From contig NZ_LMKP01000034.1 in the NCBI RefSeq assembly GCF_001421715.1, forward strand, positions 124,230 to 188,229: 64,000 bases of DNA, given 5' to 3'. The position numbers were made by a program, and so were the translations under genes. Origin of the DNA: Sphingomonas sp. Leaf22. Its GTDB lineage: Bacteria; Pseudomonadota; Alphaproteobacteria; Sphingomonadales; Sphingomonadaceae. Below, in pieces: positions 42,774 to 50,557 of this stretch. Position 1 is the first letter of the stretch; every line of letters begins with the position of its first letter. Under the pieces are notes generated by a model. That model did no database searches, was not told the DNA's origin, and saw nothing but the letters and a program-made list of their open reading frames with translations.

Positions 42774-44680
42774 AGTGCGAAGGTCTCGATACCCCTCACG
42801 TGGGTGCCGGTAGTGGCACCCATCGCACCCGACTGGCGTAAGCCGACGCCACCTGTGGTGAAGGTGTTGTCGATGACCGGATCGTTCGTGATCTGAGCGT
42901 CGACCGTCCGTCTAAGGATCGAGTAGCCGTCGACGGTGATGGACAGCGTACCGTCCGCCGCGTGCCGTACTTCGAGCGTCGGCAGCGCGCCCGCAACGAG
43001 TCCGTCGGGTGGCTGCACGTCCGTTGCAATCCGCACGGGTGATCCGTTGACCATTTTGAACGAGCCCCATTTGGACCCGCCCGCTTCCTTGCCGGCGAAG
43101 TAGTAGTTCGAGGCGTCCTTGACGCGCCAGACGACGAATTGGCCCCCTGCGGTCGTCTTGAAACTAAAGGGCACCCGGACGCCATAGGCGTTGCTGGGAG
43201 GTATCCAGTCACTGAGCGGCAACGACGTGCTGCTACCGGTCGAATAGGCCTCGCGGTCGTTGATGGTATGCGTTCCACCACTGAAGGTGTGACCACTCGG
43301 CGTCGTATGGGCGGTAAGCGCGGTGCCGTTCGGGACGTCGAACAACGTACTGAGCCAGACCGGTGCACCACCGCCGTCGTCGTTCGAGACAATGACGTTG
43401 GCGTTGCTCTTCGCACCGACGAGATACCCTGCCGCTGCTCTTAGGGCCAAGGCGAACGACTCCGCACCCTCGGCGACGGTGTCCGCCGCGATCGGGACGC
43501 TAACCGTCGTGCTATCGCTGCCGGCTGCGAATGCCGCGACGAGGTTGGTAGGGACGGCACCGTTCGGGAAATCATCCGCCGTGAACGATCCGAGCACGAT
43601 GTCGACGGGAACGGATACCGCGTCACCATAGTCCGACCGATAAACCGGCACCTTCACGACTGTCGTCGCGCCGGTTGCACCGGTTCCCTCCGCTACCGTC
43701 ACGTCCGAAACGAAGGTGACCATCGGCGGCAGGGCAATGCCGGTCAGCGCCATACCGATATTGCGGCCAAGCACGCGCGAACCGGCTCCATTGTAATGGA
43801 CGTCCATGCCGTCGTTCAGCAGATAGCCGCTGGGGCCTCGGACGAACACGGCGTTGGTCAGTGCCGCGATGGCGGATTTGCGAGCGTCTTCGATATCCTG
43901 AAGGGTCGCGAGCGTCTTCAACCGTTCCGGTACAAACCCAGGGAACGCGATCATGGCATTTTCCGCACCAGGAATCTGTGATCGCAAGTCGTTCATCTGC
44001 GCGATTTTCGCCGCACGATAGTCCGCGGCGCTGACGTCGCGGTTATCCGCCTCACCCTGGGCGTCGATGATCGAATGAATGACAACCCGGTACCCGGCTG
44101 CGACCAAGGCGTTGATCGCCGCCTTGGTCTGCGAGATCGCGTTTAGCTGCAGAACGCGGCCGACGCTCCAGTGGGGCGCGTCCGACCACCCGTTTGCGGA
44201 CGTGCTGAGCAGCGAGGTTGCTCCAACGTTTGCCGGCACAATACAAACGACATCGCCGGCCGGCAGTGTCGCTGCGACAGCCTTGGCCGCGTAATTGATC
44301 GGGCTGACATAACCTTCGCTGATCTTGTTCTCGGGGAAATACAGCGGGAAAACGCTGGCGCGAAGCGTCTGATAAGTCGACGTGCGCGTGCGAATGTCGC
44401 AAAACTGGATTACGTTCGGCTGTTCGGTGTCGATCGCAGGATTGTAGCGTTCGCGGCCGGGGCCATTGCTCTGGCCTACCGACAGCATGATGTGCGCGGT
44501 CGGTAGCGAAGCCGGCACAGGCGTAAGGACCGCGCCAAGGCCCGCTAGCAGGCTGGCGGCATTACCGATCGCGGCGCGGACCTCGGCATCGGTTTTACCG
44601 CGCGCGAGCAGGGCACGGGCGATGGCAGCGGCCGTTATCGAACCGCCACCGCCGCCCACGATCAGGCTGCGGAGGCTCAC
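42770..44680 (-). CDS. SGNH/sialate-esterase-like protein with Calx-beta and lectin-like domains
   Basis: 636 residues from the GTG overlapping the upstream stop (GTGA). After a glycine-rich leader (SLIVGGGGGS) comes an SGNH/SASA-type esterase with SVGQSNGPG (Ser), DAQGEADN and DVHYNGAGSR (Asp/His). A Calx-beta-like domain (VTVAEGTGATGATTVVKVPVYRS, DTVAEGAESFALAL) follows at about 340-440, then a C-terminal jelly-roll of LamG type (FVVWRVKDASNYYFAG, LEVRHAADGTLSITVDG). It is probably a virion-borne or released carbohydrate deacetylase. It sits between lysis genes and R, not with the other fibres. Confidence 0.82.
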   Translation of the reverse strand: MSLRSLIVGGGGGSITAAAIARALLARGKTDAEVRAAIGNAASLLAGLGAVLTPVPASLPTAHIMLSVGQSNGPGRERYNPAIDTEQPNVIQFCDIRTRTSTYQTLRASVFPLYFPENKISEGYVSPINYAAKAVAATLPAGDVVCIVPANVGATSLLSTSANGWSDAPHWSVGRVLQLNAISQTKAAINALVAAGYRVVIHSIIDAQGEADNRDVSAADYRAAKIAQMNDLRSQIPGAENAMIAFPGFVPERLKTLATLQDIEDARKSAIAALTNAVFVRGPSGYLLNDGMDVHYNGAGSRVLGRNIGMALTGIALPPMVTFVSDVTVAEGTGATGATTVVKVPVYRSDYGDAVSVPVDIVLGSFTADDFPNGAVPTNLVAAFAAGSDSTTVSVPIAADTVAEGAESFALALRAAAGYLVGAKSNANVIVSNDDGGGAPVWLSTLFDVPNGTALTAHTTPSGHTFSGGTHTINDREAYSTGSSTSLPLSDWIPPSNAYGVRVPFSFKTTAGGQFVVWRVKDASNYYFAGKEAGGSKWGSFKMVNGSPVRIATDVQPPDGLVAGALPTLEVRHAADGTLSITVDGYSILRRTVDAQITNDPVIDNTFTTGGVGLRQSGAMGATTGTHVRGIETFAL

Positions 44681-44994
44681 TGCGCGAATCTCCAGCGGAA
44701 AGTGCCGCTGGTGCGTGCAGTGACGCGGAAGCGGTAGAGGACGCCGGCCTCGGGTTCGTCGACCAGGACGCGGTCGGGCCCGGTGAATTCGCGGGGGCTG
44801 CCATCGGCAAGGCTGACAGGGATCCACGATACGCCGTTATCGAACGACTGTTCCAGGTGGCCGGTACCGACGAAGTCGCCGGTCACCGAAAAAGCGAAGC
44901 GGCCGCGCAGGAAGAAACCAGCGGACTGCCCGGCAGCGGTCAGTGTCCCTTCGCGAACTTCCGCCAGTTCGACGTTGGTGGCATTCTTGCCCAT
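44677..44994 (-). CDS. Beta-rich phage structural protein, unknown
   Basis: 105 residues: MGKNATNVELAEVREGTLTA, a middle with LEQSFDNGVSWIPVSLADG and ending YRFRVTARTSGTFRWRFAQ. The pattern recalls small fibre-associated or fibronectin-like modules where a measured value plus noise is described by neighbour genes. It is coupled to the SGNH gene (GTGA), so the two likely act together, perhaps as an anchor. Confidence 0.65.
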   Translation of the reverse strand: MGKNATNVELAEVREGTLTAAGQSAGFFLRGRFAFSVTGDFVGTGHLEQSFDNGVSWIPVSLADGSPREFTGPDRVLVDEPEAGVLYRFRVTARTSGTFRWRFAQ

Positions 44995-44995
44995 G

Positions 44996-45313
44996 TCAGC
45001 GGTCCTCGGTGCAGGCAGTGGCGTCGTGCCACCGGATCAGACGGATGAGTTGGTCGGTGCCGTCGCGCAGCGAAGTGGCGATGCGGATCGTCGCGGCGCG
45101 GACACCGGCGGGCATCGTTGCCTCGGCATCGGCCGGATAGCCGGCGGGCTTCGGCGGACAGCGCAGCAGCTCGGCCGGCGGCGTGTCGCGGATCGGCACC
45201 GCGACCGGCCTATCGACCGGTGCCGGGGGCGGGGTCAGCGCGCAGCCCGGCAAGGTCATTGAGAGCAGCGAACCAATCGTGATCGACGCGGTCCGTGGTG
45301 GCAGCTTTGGCAT
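44996..45313 (-). CDS. Rz1-like outer-membrane spanin lipoprotein
   Basis: 105 residues from ATG 45313. The signal ends in the lipobox LPGC (Cys24), followed by a proline-rich stretch (ALTPPPAPVDRPVAVP), hallmarks of o-spanins. Its first 104 bp overlap the Rz gene out of frame, the classic nested arrangement. With Rz it fuses inner and outer membranes at the end of lysis. Confidence 0.85.
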   Translation of the reverse strand: MPKLPPRTASITIGSLLSMTLPGCALTPPPAPVDRPVAVPIRDTPPAELLRCPPKPAGYPADAEATMPAGVRAATIRIATSLRDGTDQLIRLIRWHDATACTEDR

Positions 45314-45716
45314 CGGCGGCTTCCATTCGTAGGGTTGCAGCGCGCGCCGCTTCGGCGGCGGCGCGGGCATGGGCGGCATCGGAGCGGGCGCGGGTGTCGC
45401 GGTCGCGCATCGCCGCTGCCAAAGTCTCGGCGGTGGCGCGGTCGGTATCGGCGCGGAATTGCGCGGCGGCGACGATCGCGGCGTGGCAGCGCTGACCGGC
45501 GGGATAACGAATGCGCCTGCCGTCGACCGTCGCGACCCCGGCGGTATAGTCGGCCCCGGCGGCGGCGCAGGCGGTCTGGACGAAGGCCGAGAGCCGGTCG
45601 CGCTCGCCGGTCACGTCCGACCATTGCGCGTACAGCCACGCGGCGGCGATGCCGAGCGCGATCAGGGTCAGCCATTGGCGCGCGCCGGCGATACGGGCGA
45701 GGGCGGCGGCGATCAT
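45210..45716 (-). CDS. Rz-like inner-membrane spanin
   Basis: 168 residues with one N-terminal membrane helix (WLTLIALGIAAAWLYAQW) and a long alanine-rich coiled-coil-like periplasmic part (ADTDRATAETLAAAMRDRDTRARSDAAHARAAAEAAR). This matches i-spanins. It starts overlapping the lysozyme stop (ATGA) and hosts the nested Rz1 gene. Confidence 0.85.
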   Translation of the reverse strand: MIAAALARIAGARQWLTLIALGIAAAWLYAQWSDVTGERDRLSAFVQTACAAAGADYTAGVATVDGRRIRYPAGQRCHAAIVAAAQFRADTDRATAETLAAAMRDRDTRARSDAAHARAAAEAARAATLRMEAADAKAATTDRVDHDWFAALNDLAGLRADPAPGTGR

Positions 45717-46216
45717 CGCGCGTCCCGTCCGGTGCGCATCATCGCCGATAGCCGCTGCGCGCGGGCACCGACCTGCCGCGCCCAGAGCGATTGCAGCATG
45801 CCGGCGGCGGCGTCCTCATATTCGCGGTGCTCGATCATCCGCAGGGTGTTGCGGAACCCGAGCAGGCGGTTGATGCCGAGGTTGAAGCACATGTTCAGCA
45901 GCACGCGCTGGCGGACGTCGTCGAGGCCGCGCCACCAGCCCAAGCGGCGATCGAGATCGCGCTCGCACCCGACGATGTCGTTGGCGAACAGGCTTTCCGC
46001 CTGCAGCATCGTGAGGCCGTGGCGTTTGACGTGGGCAAGTGCCTGCGCAGACGTTTCGCAGCCGAACAGGCGCGCCTCGCTGGCGGTGATGCCGACGTCG
46101 TCGAGATTGCGGCCGATGCCGATCGTCAGCTTGGCGGCGGTGCAGCGGTAGGTCTTCAGCCGCAGCCCTTCATCGCGGGTCAATTCGGAGACCAGCTTTT
46201 GCATCGAATAGGTCAC
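45713..46216 (-). CDS. Endolysin, GH24-like lysozyme
   Basis: 167 residues from GTG 46216 (alternative ATG 46204). LVSELTRDEGLRLKTYRCTAAKLTIGIGRNLDDVGIT carries the catalytic Glu and the T..G.G glycine-rich signature of T4-type lysozymes; LLNMCFNLG and QSLWARQVGARAQRLSAMM complete the fold. No signal peptide, so export depends on the holin directly upstream. Confidence 0.93.
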   Translation of the reverse strand: MTYSMQKLVSELTRDEGLRLKTYRCTAAKLTIGIGRNLDDVGITASEARLFGCETSAQALAHVKRHGLTMLQAESLFANDIVGCERDLDRRLGWWRGLDDVRQRVLLNMCFNLGINRLLGFRNTLRMIEHREYEDAAAGMLQSLWARQVGARAQRLSAMMRTGRDAR

Positions 46217-46548
46217 CGGCCGCCTCCGACGAAGCGGTCGCGAATGATCGCGGGCAGGCCGACGACGACGTCGATCGCGGCGCTGGCAAAGCGCGGCGTG
46301 GCGCGGAAGGCGATCATGCCGGCGGTGAAGACGATGCCGTCGATCACGAAGGTGTGCAGGTCGAACAGCGCAACGATCGCGCCGCGCGCGAAATAGGACA
46401 CGACGGTGCCGACCGTGAACTGGATGAACCGGTCGCTCCATGTCAGCCCCTTTTCATAGGCGAGGCTGACCGCCGCGCCCATTGCGCCGGGGACGAGACC
46501 CGCCAGAAAGGCGAGCAAGGTGTCGAGGATGGTGAGCAGCTTGCCCAT
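46213..46548 (-). CDS. Holin-like membrane protein
   Basis: 111 residues with three hydrophobic segments (ILDTLLAFLAGLVPGAMGAAVSLAYEKG, FIQFTVGTVVSYFARGAIVALF, FVIDGIVFTAGMIAF) and a basic C-terminus (RDRFVGGGR). It lies directly before the lysozyme with GTGA overlap, the holin position. Confidence 0.82.
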   Translation of the reverse strand: MGKLLTILDTLLAFLAGLVPGAMGAAVSLAYEKGLTWSDRFIQFTVGTVVSYFARGAIVALFDLHTFVIDGIVFTAGMIAFRATPRFASAAIDVVVGLPAIIRDRFVGGGR

Positions 46549-46549
46549 G

Positions 46550-46765
46550 TCAGTCCCACAGTTGGAGGAGGGGGCGGGTGGCCGGCGCGGTCGCGGCGGC
46601 GTCGGGAATGGTGATCGCGATGCCGGCCGGCAGAACCGCGCCCAGCCCGGCAAGGCCGGGATTGGCGGCCAGCACGATCGGCAGCGCCTCCGGTCCCAAT
46701 CCCCGGTCGCGGTGCAGGATCAGGTCGAGGGTATCGCCCTGCCGGGCGCGGACGGTGTCGACCAT
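46550..46765 (-). CDS. X: Tail protein gpX (LysM-like)
   Basis: 71 residues from ATG 46765 (GTG 46768 also possible): VRARQGDTLDLILHRDRG, PIVLAANPGLAGLGAVLPAGIAITIPD, a LysM-like module as in P2 X. Starts in the TGATG overlap with the L stop. Tail-associated in P2. Confidence 0.9.
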   Translation of the reverse strand: MVDTVRARQGDTLDLILHRDRGLGPEALPIVLAANPGLAGLGAVLPAGIAITIPDAAATAPATRPLLQLWD

Positions 46766-47265
46766 CACAGCATCTCCACGTCGGTGCGCGACCGGCCGAG
46801 GATGTCGCGGATGGCGTGGACGGCATCGCGGCGCAGTTCACCGATCGTCGGCTCGAGCGCGGCGGCGTCACGGTCGCCGGCCGGCGTGGTGTCGAGATCA
46901 CGGTGGCGCTCGACCAGCTCGACCTTGGCGAGCGCGCCGATCGCGCGGTGGAAGGCGATGACGAGGCGGCTTGTCCCGTCGATCTTCTTCGCTGGCACAT
47001 CGGCGAGGCTGGCATGGCCGGCGACTTCCCATGCCGCCGCCTGCGCGCCGATCTGATTGTCGATCGACAGCAGCGCCTCGCGCACCGCCGCGCGCAGCCG
47101 TTCGGGGGTGACGACGTGGATCGTGCCGATGCGCTGGTCGAGGCGCAGGCGGTCGAGGTCGATCGCCGGATACCAGTCGTCCGCGATCGTGCCTTCGACC
47201 ACGGGCGCAGGATCGGGCACGACCGAACCGAGGCATTCGCCGCCGAGGGTCCCGAAGCCACTCAT
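46765..47265 (-). CDS. L: Head completion protein gpL
   Basis: 166 residues from ATG 47265: DWYPAIDLDRLRLDQRIGTIHVVTPERLRAAVREALLSIDNQI and RLVIAFHRAIGALAKVELVERHRDLDTT, the gpL pattern. It completes the capsid portal vertex for tail joining. The ATGA overlap joins it to the small membrane gene before it. Confidence 0.93.
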   Translation of the reverse strand: MSGFGTLGGECLGSVVPDPAPVVEGTIADDWYPAIDLDRLRLDQRIGTIHVVTPERLRAAVREALLSIDNQIGAQAAAWEVAGHASLADVPAKKIDGTSRLVIAFHRAIGALAKVELVERHRDLDTTPAGDRDAAALEPTIGELRRDAVHAIRDILGRSRTDVEML

Positions 47266-47480
47266 GCCGCGCCGATCGTCGCGGCGTACGCGCAGGACGC
47301 GACGATGAAGACCAGCAGTCCCAGTGCGCCGAGCGCGAGGCAGAATGGCCGCAGGGTCGGATCGCCGAAGGGCGCACCGAAGCCGGGGTTTTCGACGAGG
47401 CCGACCGCACCGGCAAAGGTCATCAGTGCGCCGGCGCACATCGCCAGACACAGCAGCATTTGCAGGAGAAGGTCGGCCAT
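47262..47480 (-). CDS. Two-helix membrane protein, possible antiholin
   Basis: 72 residues with two hydrophobic helices (LLQMLLCLAMCAGALMTFAGAVGL and FCLALGALGLLVFIVASCAYAATI). It lies between M and L rather than with the lysis cluster, yet in the same unit. A second holin or antiholin is plausible because the main holin follows X. The 111-bp gap before M shows nothing else clear. Confidence 0.6.
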   Translation of the reverse strand: MADLLLQMLLCLAMCAGALMTFAGAVGLVENPGFGAPFGDPTLRPFCLALGALGLLVFIVASCAYAATIGAA

Positions 47481-47591
47481 GGGTCGGTCCTGAAGAATTC
47501 GGGGGTGGAGGCCGGAGGATCACGGCCCGCAGCCCGAAGGCCCTCCCGTGTCTTGCGACCTGCCCCCGAGACGCCGGGGGGCGAGCTGGTG

Positions 47592-48353
47592 TCAGCCGGT
47601 CGAGCCGGCGGTGTCGGTCTGTGCGGCGGCGAGGCTTTTCTCGACGCCGCGAATGGCGGTCTTCACCCCGACGCGATCATGCAGCGACTGGGCACCCCGC
47701 ATTTGGGCAAGCGATCGGGTGAGCAGCGGCACGGCGTCGGCCGGCGCTGCGTCGGCCGCGCGTACCAGCTCGAACCCGATCGCCTTCATCAGCTTGGCGC
47801 GGACCTCATCGTGCATGTCGTGGCCGGCGGTCAGCGCCTCAACCTGTTCGAGGATGGCGAGATCGAAGGGCTGGTCGGCGGCCTGCGCCTTGATCGCGGC
47901 CTCCGCGATCTCCTCGACCACCAGCGTCGCGGCATCGCGGGCATAGCGGCCGGGCATCGGCACGGCGTGCGACAGGACATGCTCGATCAGCGGCATCGCG
48001 CCGGCGAAATCACCGACGTCGATCCGCCAGACCATGATGGTCGGCAGCACGTCGCCCGACACGCCGGCACCGGCTTCGCGCGCGCCGGTCATCAGGCCGT
48101 CCACCCAGTCGGCATACTCGGGCAGCATCTCACGCTTGGCGGCGATCTTGCGCTCGATCGAGCGGATTTCCTTCAACCGGCGCAGGTCGTGGGTGAGCCG
48201 CGCGGCGACCTGGGCGGCGGCGGTTGCCGCCTCGCGGTCGAGGGCAGGGAATGCCACCGCCAGCGAACCGGCGGTGGCGGGTTCGCCGGCATCGGCAAGC
48301 ACCGCCGCTTGTGCGGCCAGGACACGGGCCTGGATCTGGAGAGCGAGGCTCAT
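47592..48353 (-). CDS. M: Terminase small subunit gpM
   Basis: 253 residues, helical: LTHDLRRLKEIRSIERKIAAKREMLPEYADWVDGLM and GDVLPTIMVWRIDVGDFAGAMPLIEHVL, family features of the P2 endonuclease subunit M. It recognises cos and, with P, packages DNA. Situated between N and L as in P2. Confidence 0.92.
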   Translation of the reverse strand: MSLALQIQARVLAAQAAVLADAGEPATAGSLAVAFPALDREAATAAAQVAARLTHDLRRLKEIRSIERKIAAKREMLPEYADWVDGLMTGAREAGAGVSGDVLPTIMVWRIDVGDFAGAMPLIEHVLSHAVPMPGRYARDAATLVVEEIAEAAIKAQAADQPFDLAILEQVEALTAGHDMHDEVRAKLMKAIGFELVRAADAAPADAVPLLTRSLAQMRGAQSLHDRVGVKTAIRGVEKSLAAAQTDTAGSTG

Positions 48354-48400
48354 TGCGGGTTTCCGATGCGACGAAGGTCAGGCGGGCGGTGCGGAGCCGG

Positions 48401-49483
48401 TTACGGCTTCTTGCCCAGCACGATGTTCTCGACGAGCGCGACCATGTCGTAATCCTCGACGACATAGGCTTCGTTCAGCGACTGATAGTCGGCGATCTGC
48501 TCATATTCGGCTTCGTCGACGATCTGGCGGCGGCGAGTGCCGGCCTGCGCATAGCGCGACAGGTTGTCGAGCCGGGTGATGAGCAGGGCGTTCGCCGGAA
48601 AGAACGGCACCATCACCGCCGTCTTGCCGCCGATCTGCTTGGGCAGGGTCAGGATGCGGTTGCGCGCCTCGACCTCGGTCGGGGTGTTGCCCGCCGTGTT
48701 GATGAAGTTGCCGAAATGGGCATGCACCAGATTGCGCCCGCAGATCACGACCAGATCGGTGTCGTCGCGATTCCATTCGGCGATCAACTGGGTCGCGTCA
48801 TAGACCAGCGCGTCGAGGTTGACGTAATCGACGTCGACCTTCGGCGTACCAGCGGCGACATAGACCTTGCCGGCCGCCGTCACGACGCCCTGCGCGTTGA
48901 TCGTCGCGGGTGCCAGACCGCCGCCCGCCATGACCTTGGTCGGGGCGAAGTTGCGGATCTTGAACAACCACCCGTAATTGACGTCCTGCAGCAGCGGGAA
49001 GGCGACGATGTCGGTATCGGCGGCGGCGTTCACGCCGTTCCACCCGATCATAATGATGTCGCGACCCTGCTGCTTGACGATGGTGTCGCGCACCAGCGTC
49101 TGGAATTCGGGGCGGTGCCGCCACTGGTCGAGCTTGGCATACTTGATCGCGACGTCGCTATGCGTGATCTCGCAGCGATACTTGCCGCGATCCCCAGTAT
49201 CGGTCGGGTCGATCGGCTTGCGGCGCTTGCCGGTACGGCTGTCGGTCTGGGTGCGGCTCGCGATCGGACGGGTGACGCCCACCCCGACCTTGGCACCTTC
49301 CTGCGCATCGACGGTGATGAAGTTGATCCGCTGCAGGAAGTCGCTCGAATGCTGGATGACCTCCTCCAGCTTCTGTTCGACGACGGGCGCGACCGAGAAG
49401 GAAACGGTGGCGTCGGTGACGCCATTGAGGCTGGCGACCTGCGTCAGCATGCCGTTGAAGAGCAGGCGGGTGTCGTTGCGCAT
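48401..49483 (-). CDS. N: Major capsid protein gpN
   Basis: 360 residues: MRNDTRLLFNGMLTQVASLNGV, QKLEEVIQHSSDFLQRINFITVDAQEGAKVGVGV and VICGRNLVHAHFGNFINTAGNTPTEVEARNRIL, the P2 capsid family (HK97 fold). It forms the icosahedral shell, processed with O. Follows O by 43 bp. Confidence 0.96.
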   Translation of the reverse strand: MRNDTRLLFNGMLTQVASLNGVTDATVSFSVAPVVEQKLEEVIQHSSDFLQRINFITVDAQEGAKVGVGVTRPIASRTQTDSRTGKRRKPIDPTDTGDRGKYRCEITHSDVAIKYAKLDQWRHRPEFQTLVRDTIVKQQGRDIIMIGWNGVNAAADTDIVAFPLLQDVNYGWLFKIRNFAPTKVMAGGGLAPATINAQGVVTAAGKVYVAAGTPKVDVDYVNLDALVYDATQLIAEWNRDDTDLVVICGRNLVHAHFGNFINTAGNTPTEVEARNRILTLPKQIGGKTAVMVPFFPANALLITRLDNLSRYAQAGTRRRQIVDEAEYEQIADYQSLNEAYVVEDYDMVALVENIVLGKKP

Positions 49484-49526
49484 GGAGGTGTCCTGTGTGG
49501 CGGTTCGGGGGCGGGGCGTGGAGCGA

Positions 49527-50402
49527 TCAGCAGTCGGTCAGGACCGCGCCGCTGCCGCCGGTCGCGGGCTTGCGCGAGAAGGTGTCCGGCGCTTGCGTGG
49601 TCTCGACCTTCGTCTTCAGCGCTGACAGTTCGGTCTGGATCGACGTGACCGTGGCGTTCAGCGGCGTGATCGCGGCGGCAAGCGCCTGCGTCATGGTGTC
49701 GCCGAGCTGGGTCGCGAACGCTGCGAAATTGTCGTTCGCCGGTTCCTTGCCACCCGTGCCCCCGGCGGGCGGTGCCGGCGGGGTGGTCTCGGCCGGCTTG
49801 TCGTCGCCCTTGGCAAATTTCGAGGCGAAACCGTCGAACATCGCCTTCATCGACGCGAACATGCCGGTCGGGTCGTTGGCGTCATCGAGCGCAATGTCGG
49901 CTTCGAGCGCGGCGGTGAAGAGGTTCGCCTTGTCCTGCTTGCGCGGGGCGAAGGGGTTCGCATCGCCCTTGCCGGCGGCGAATTCGAGCATCTCGGTGCC
50001 CAGCGATGCCGGATTGTCGGTGACCGCCAGCCCGACCAAGCCGGCCTTGCCCGATCCACCCATATTGGGCGTGATCTCGCACGACGTGAACAGCTTCTGC
50101 CGGGCGCGGTTTACGGCCAGAAGCTGGTCGTTCGGCTCCAGCGACGCGAGCAGCGCGAGGCGCTTTTCCTTCTTGCCGGCGACGTCGATCTCGATCTCTT
50201 CGGTCTTCAGCGCGTCGACCACGCCGTAGGAATTGAACGGCGGCTCGGGCGAATAGCCGCGCAGATGCTCGCAGTTGATCGAGGCGGTGTAGGTCGCGCG
50301 GTTATAGCCGGCGGCCATCTGTTCGATCCATGCGCGCTCGATCACGCGGCCATCGGTGGTGCCGCCCTCGACGGCGATGCGGAAGAAGCGGGTCTTGGCC
50401 AT
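49527..50402 (-). CDS. O: Capsid scaffolding protease gpO
   Basis: 291 residues with GAGGA 10 nt upstream of the ATG. MAKTRFFRIAVEGGTTDGRVIERAWIEQMAAGYN, YTASINCEHLRGYSPEPPFNSYGVV and SCEITPNMGGSGKAGLVGLAVTDNPASLGTEML hold the His and Ser of the O protease; the tail is a helical scaffold. It shapes the capsid and matures N. Divergent from P. Confidence 0.95.
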   Translation of the reverse strand: MAKTRFFRIAVEGGTTDGRVIERAWIEQMAAGYNRATYTASINCEHLRGYSPEPPFNSYGVVDALKTEEIEIDVAGKKEKRLALLASLEPNDQLLAVNRARQKLFTSCEITPNMGGSGKAGLVGLAVTDNPASLGTEMLEFAAGKGDANPFAPRKQDKANLFTAALEADIALDDANDPTGMFASMKAMFDGFASKFAKGDDKPAETTPPAPPAGGTGGKEPANDNFAAFATQLGDTMTQALAAAITPLNATVTSIQTELSALKTKVETTQAPDTFSRKPATGGSGAVLTDC

Positions 50403-50483
50403 GGGGTGCGGTCCTCGGGGTCAGATGCCGGGCAGGGCAATGACCACCACAGGGGCGCATGGGCGGGCGCTTCTCAAGGCCGG

Positions 50484-50512
50484 GCAATCGTAGAGACGCA
50501 CTCTACGATTGC
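50484..50512. repeat. Dyad repeat copy 4, between divergent O and P
   Basis: GCAATCGTAGAG and CTCTACGATTGC form a 12-bp stem around ACGCA. It lies in the gap between the leftward O gene and rightward P gene. The centre is 60 bp from the P start and 96 bp from the O start. No gene ends into this spot in either direction, which argues against a terminator role. Confidence 0.92.
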
Positions 50513-50557
50513 GGGTGGCTCCGGGACGGGCGGGCGGCGTGGCTAGGGTCGCGCAGC

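Noticed and set aside
18993-50512. Dyad repeats as CRISPR, insertion-element ends or simple terminators
   Set aside because: Only four single copies kilobases apart, no spacer pattern or transposase; copy 4 lies between divergent genes where no transcript ends, and none has a T-run.
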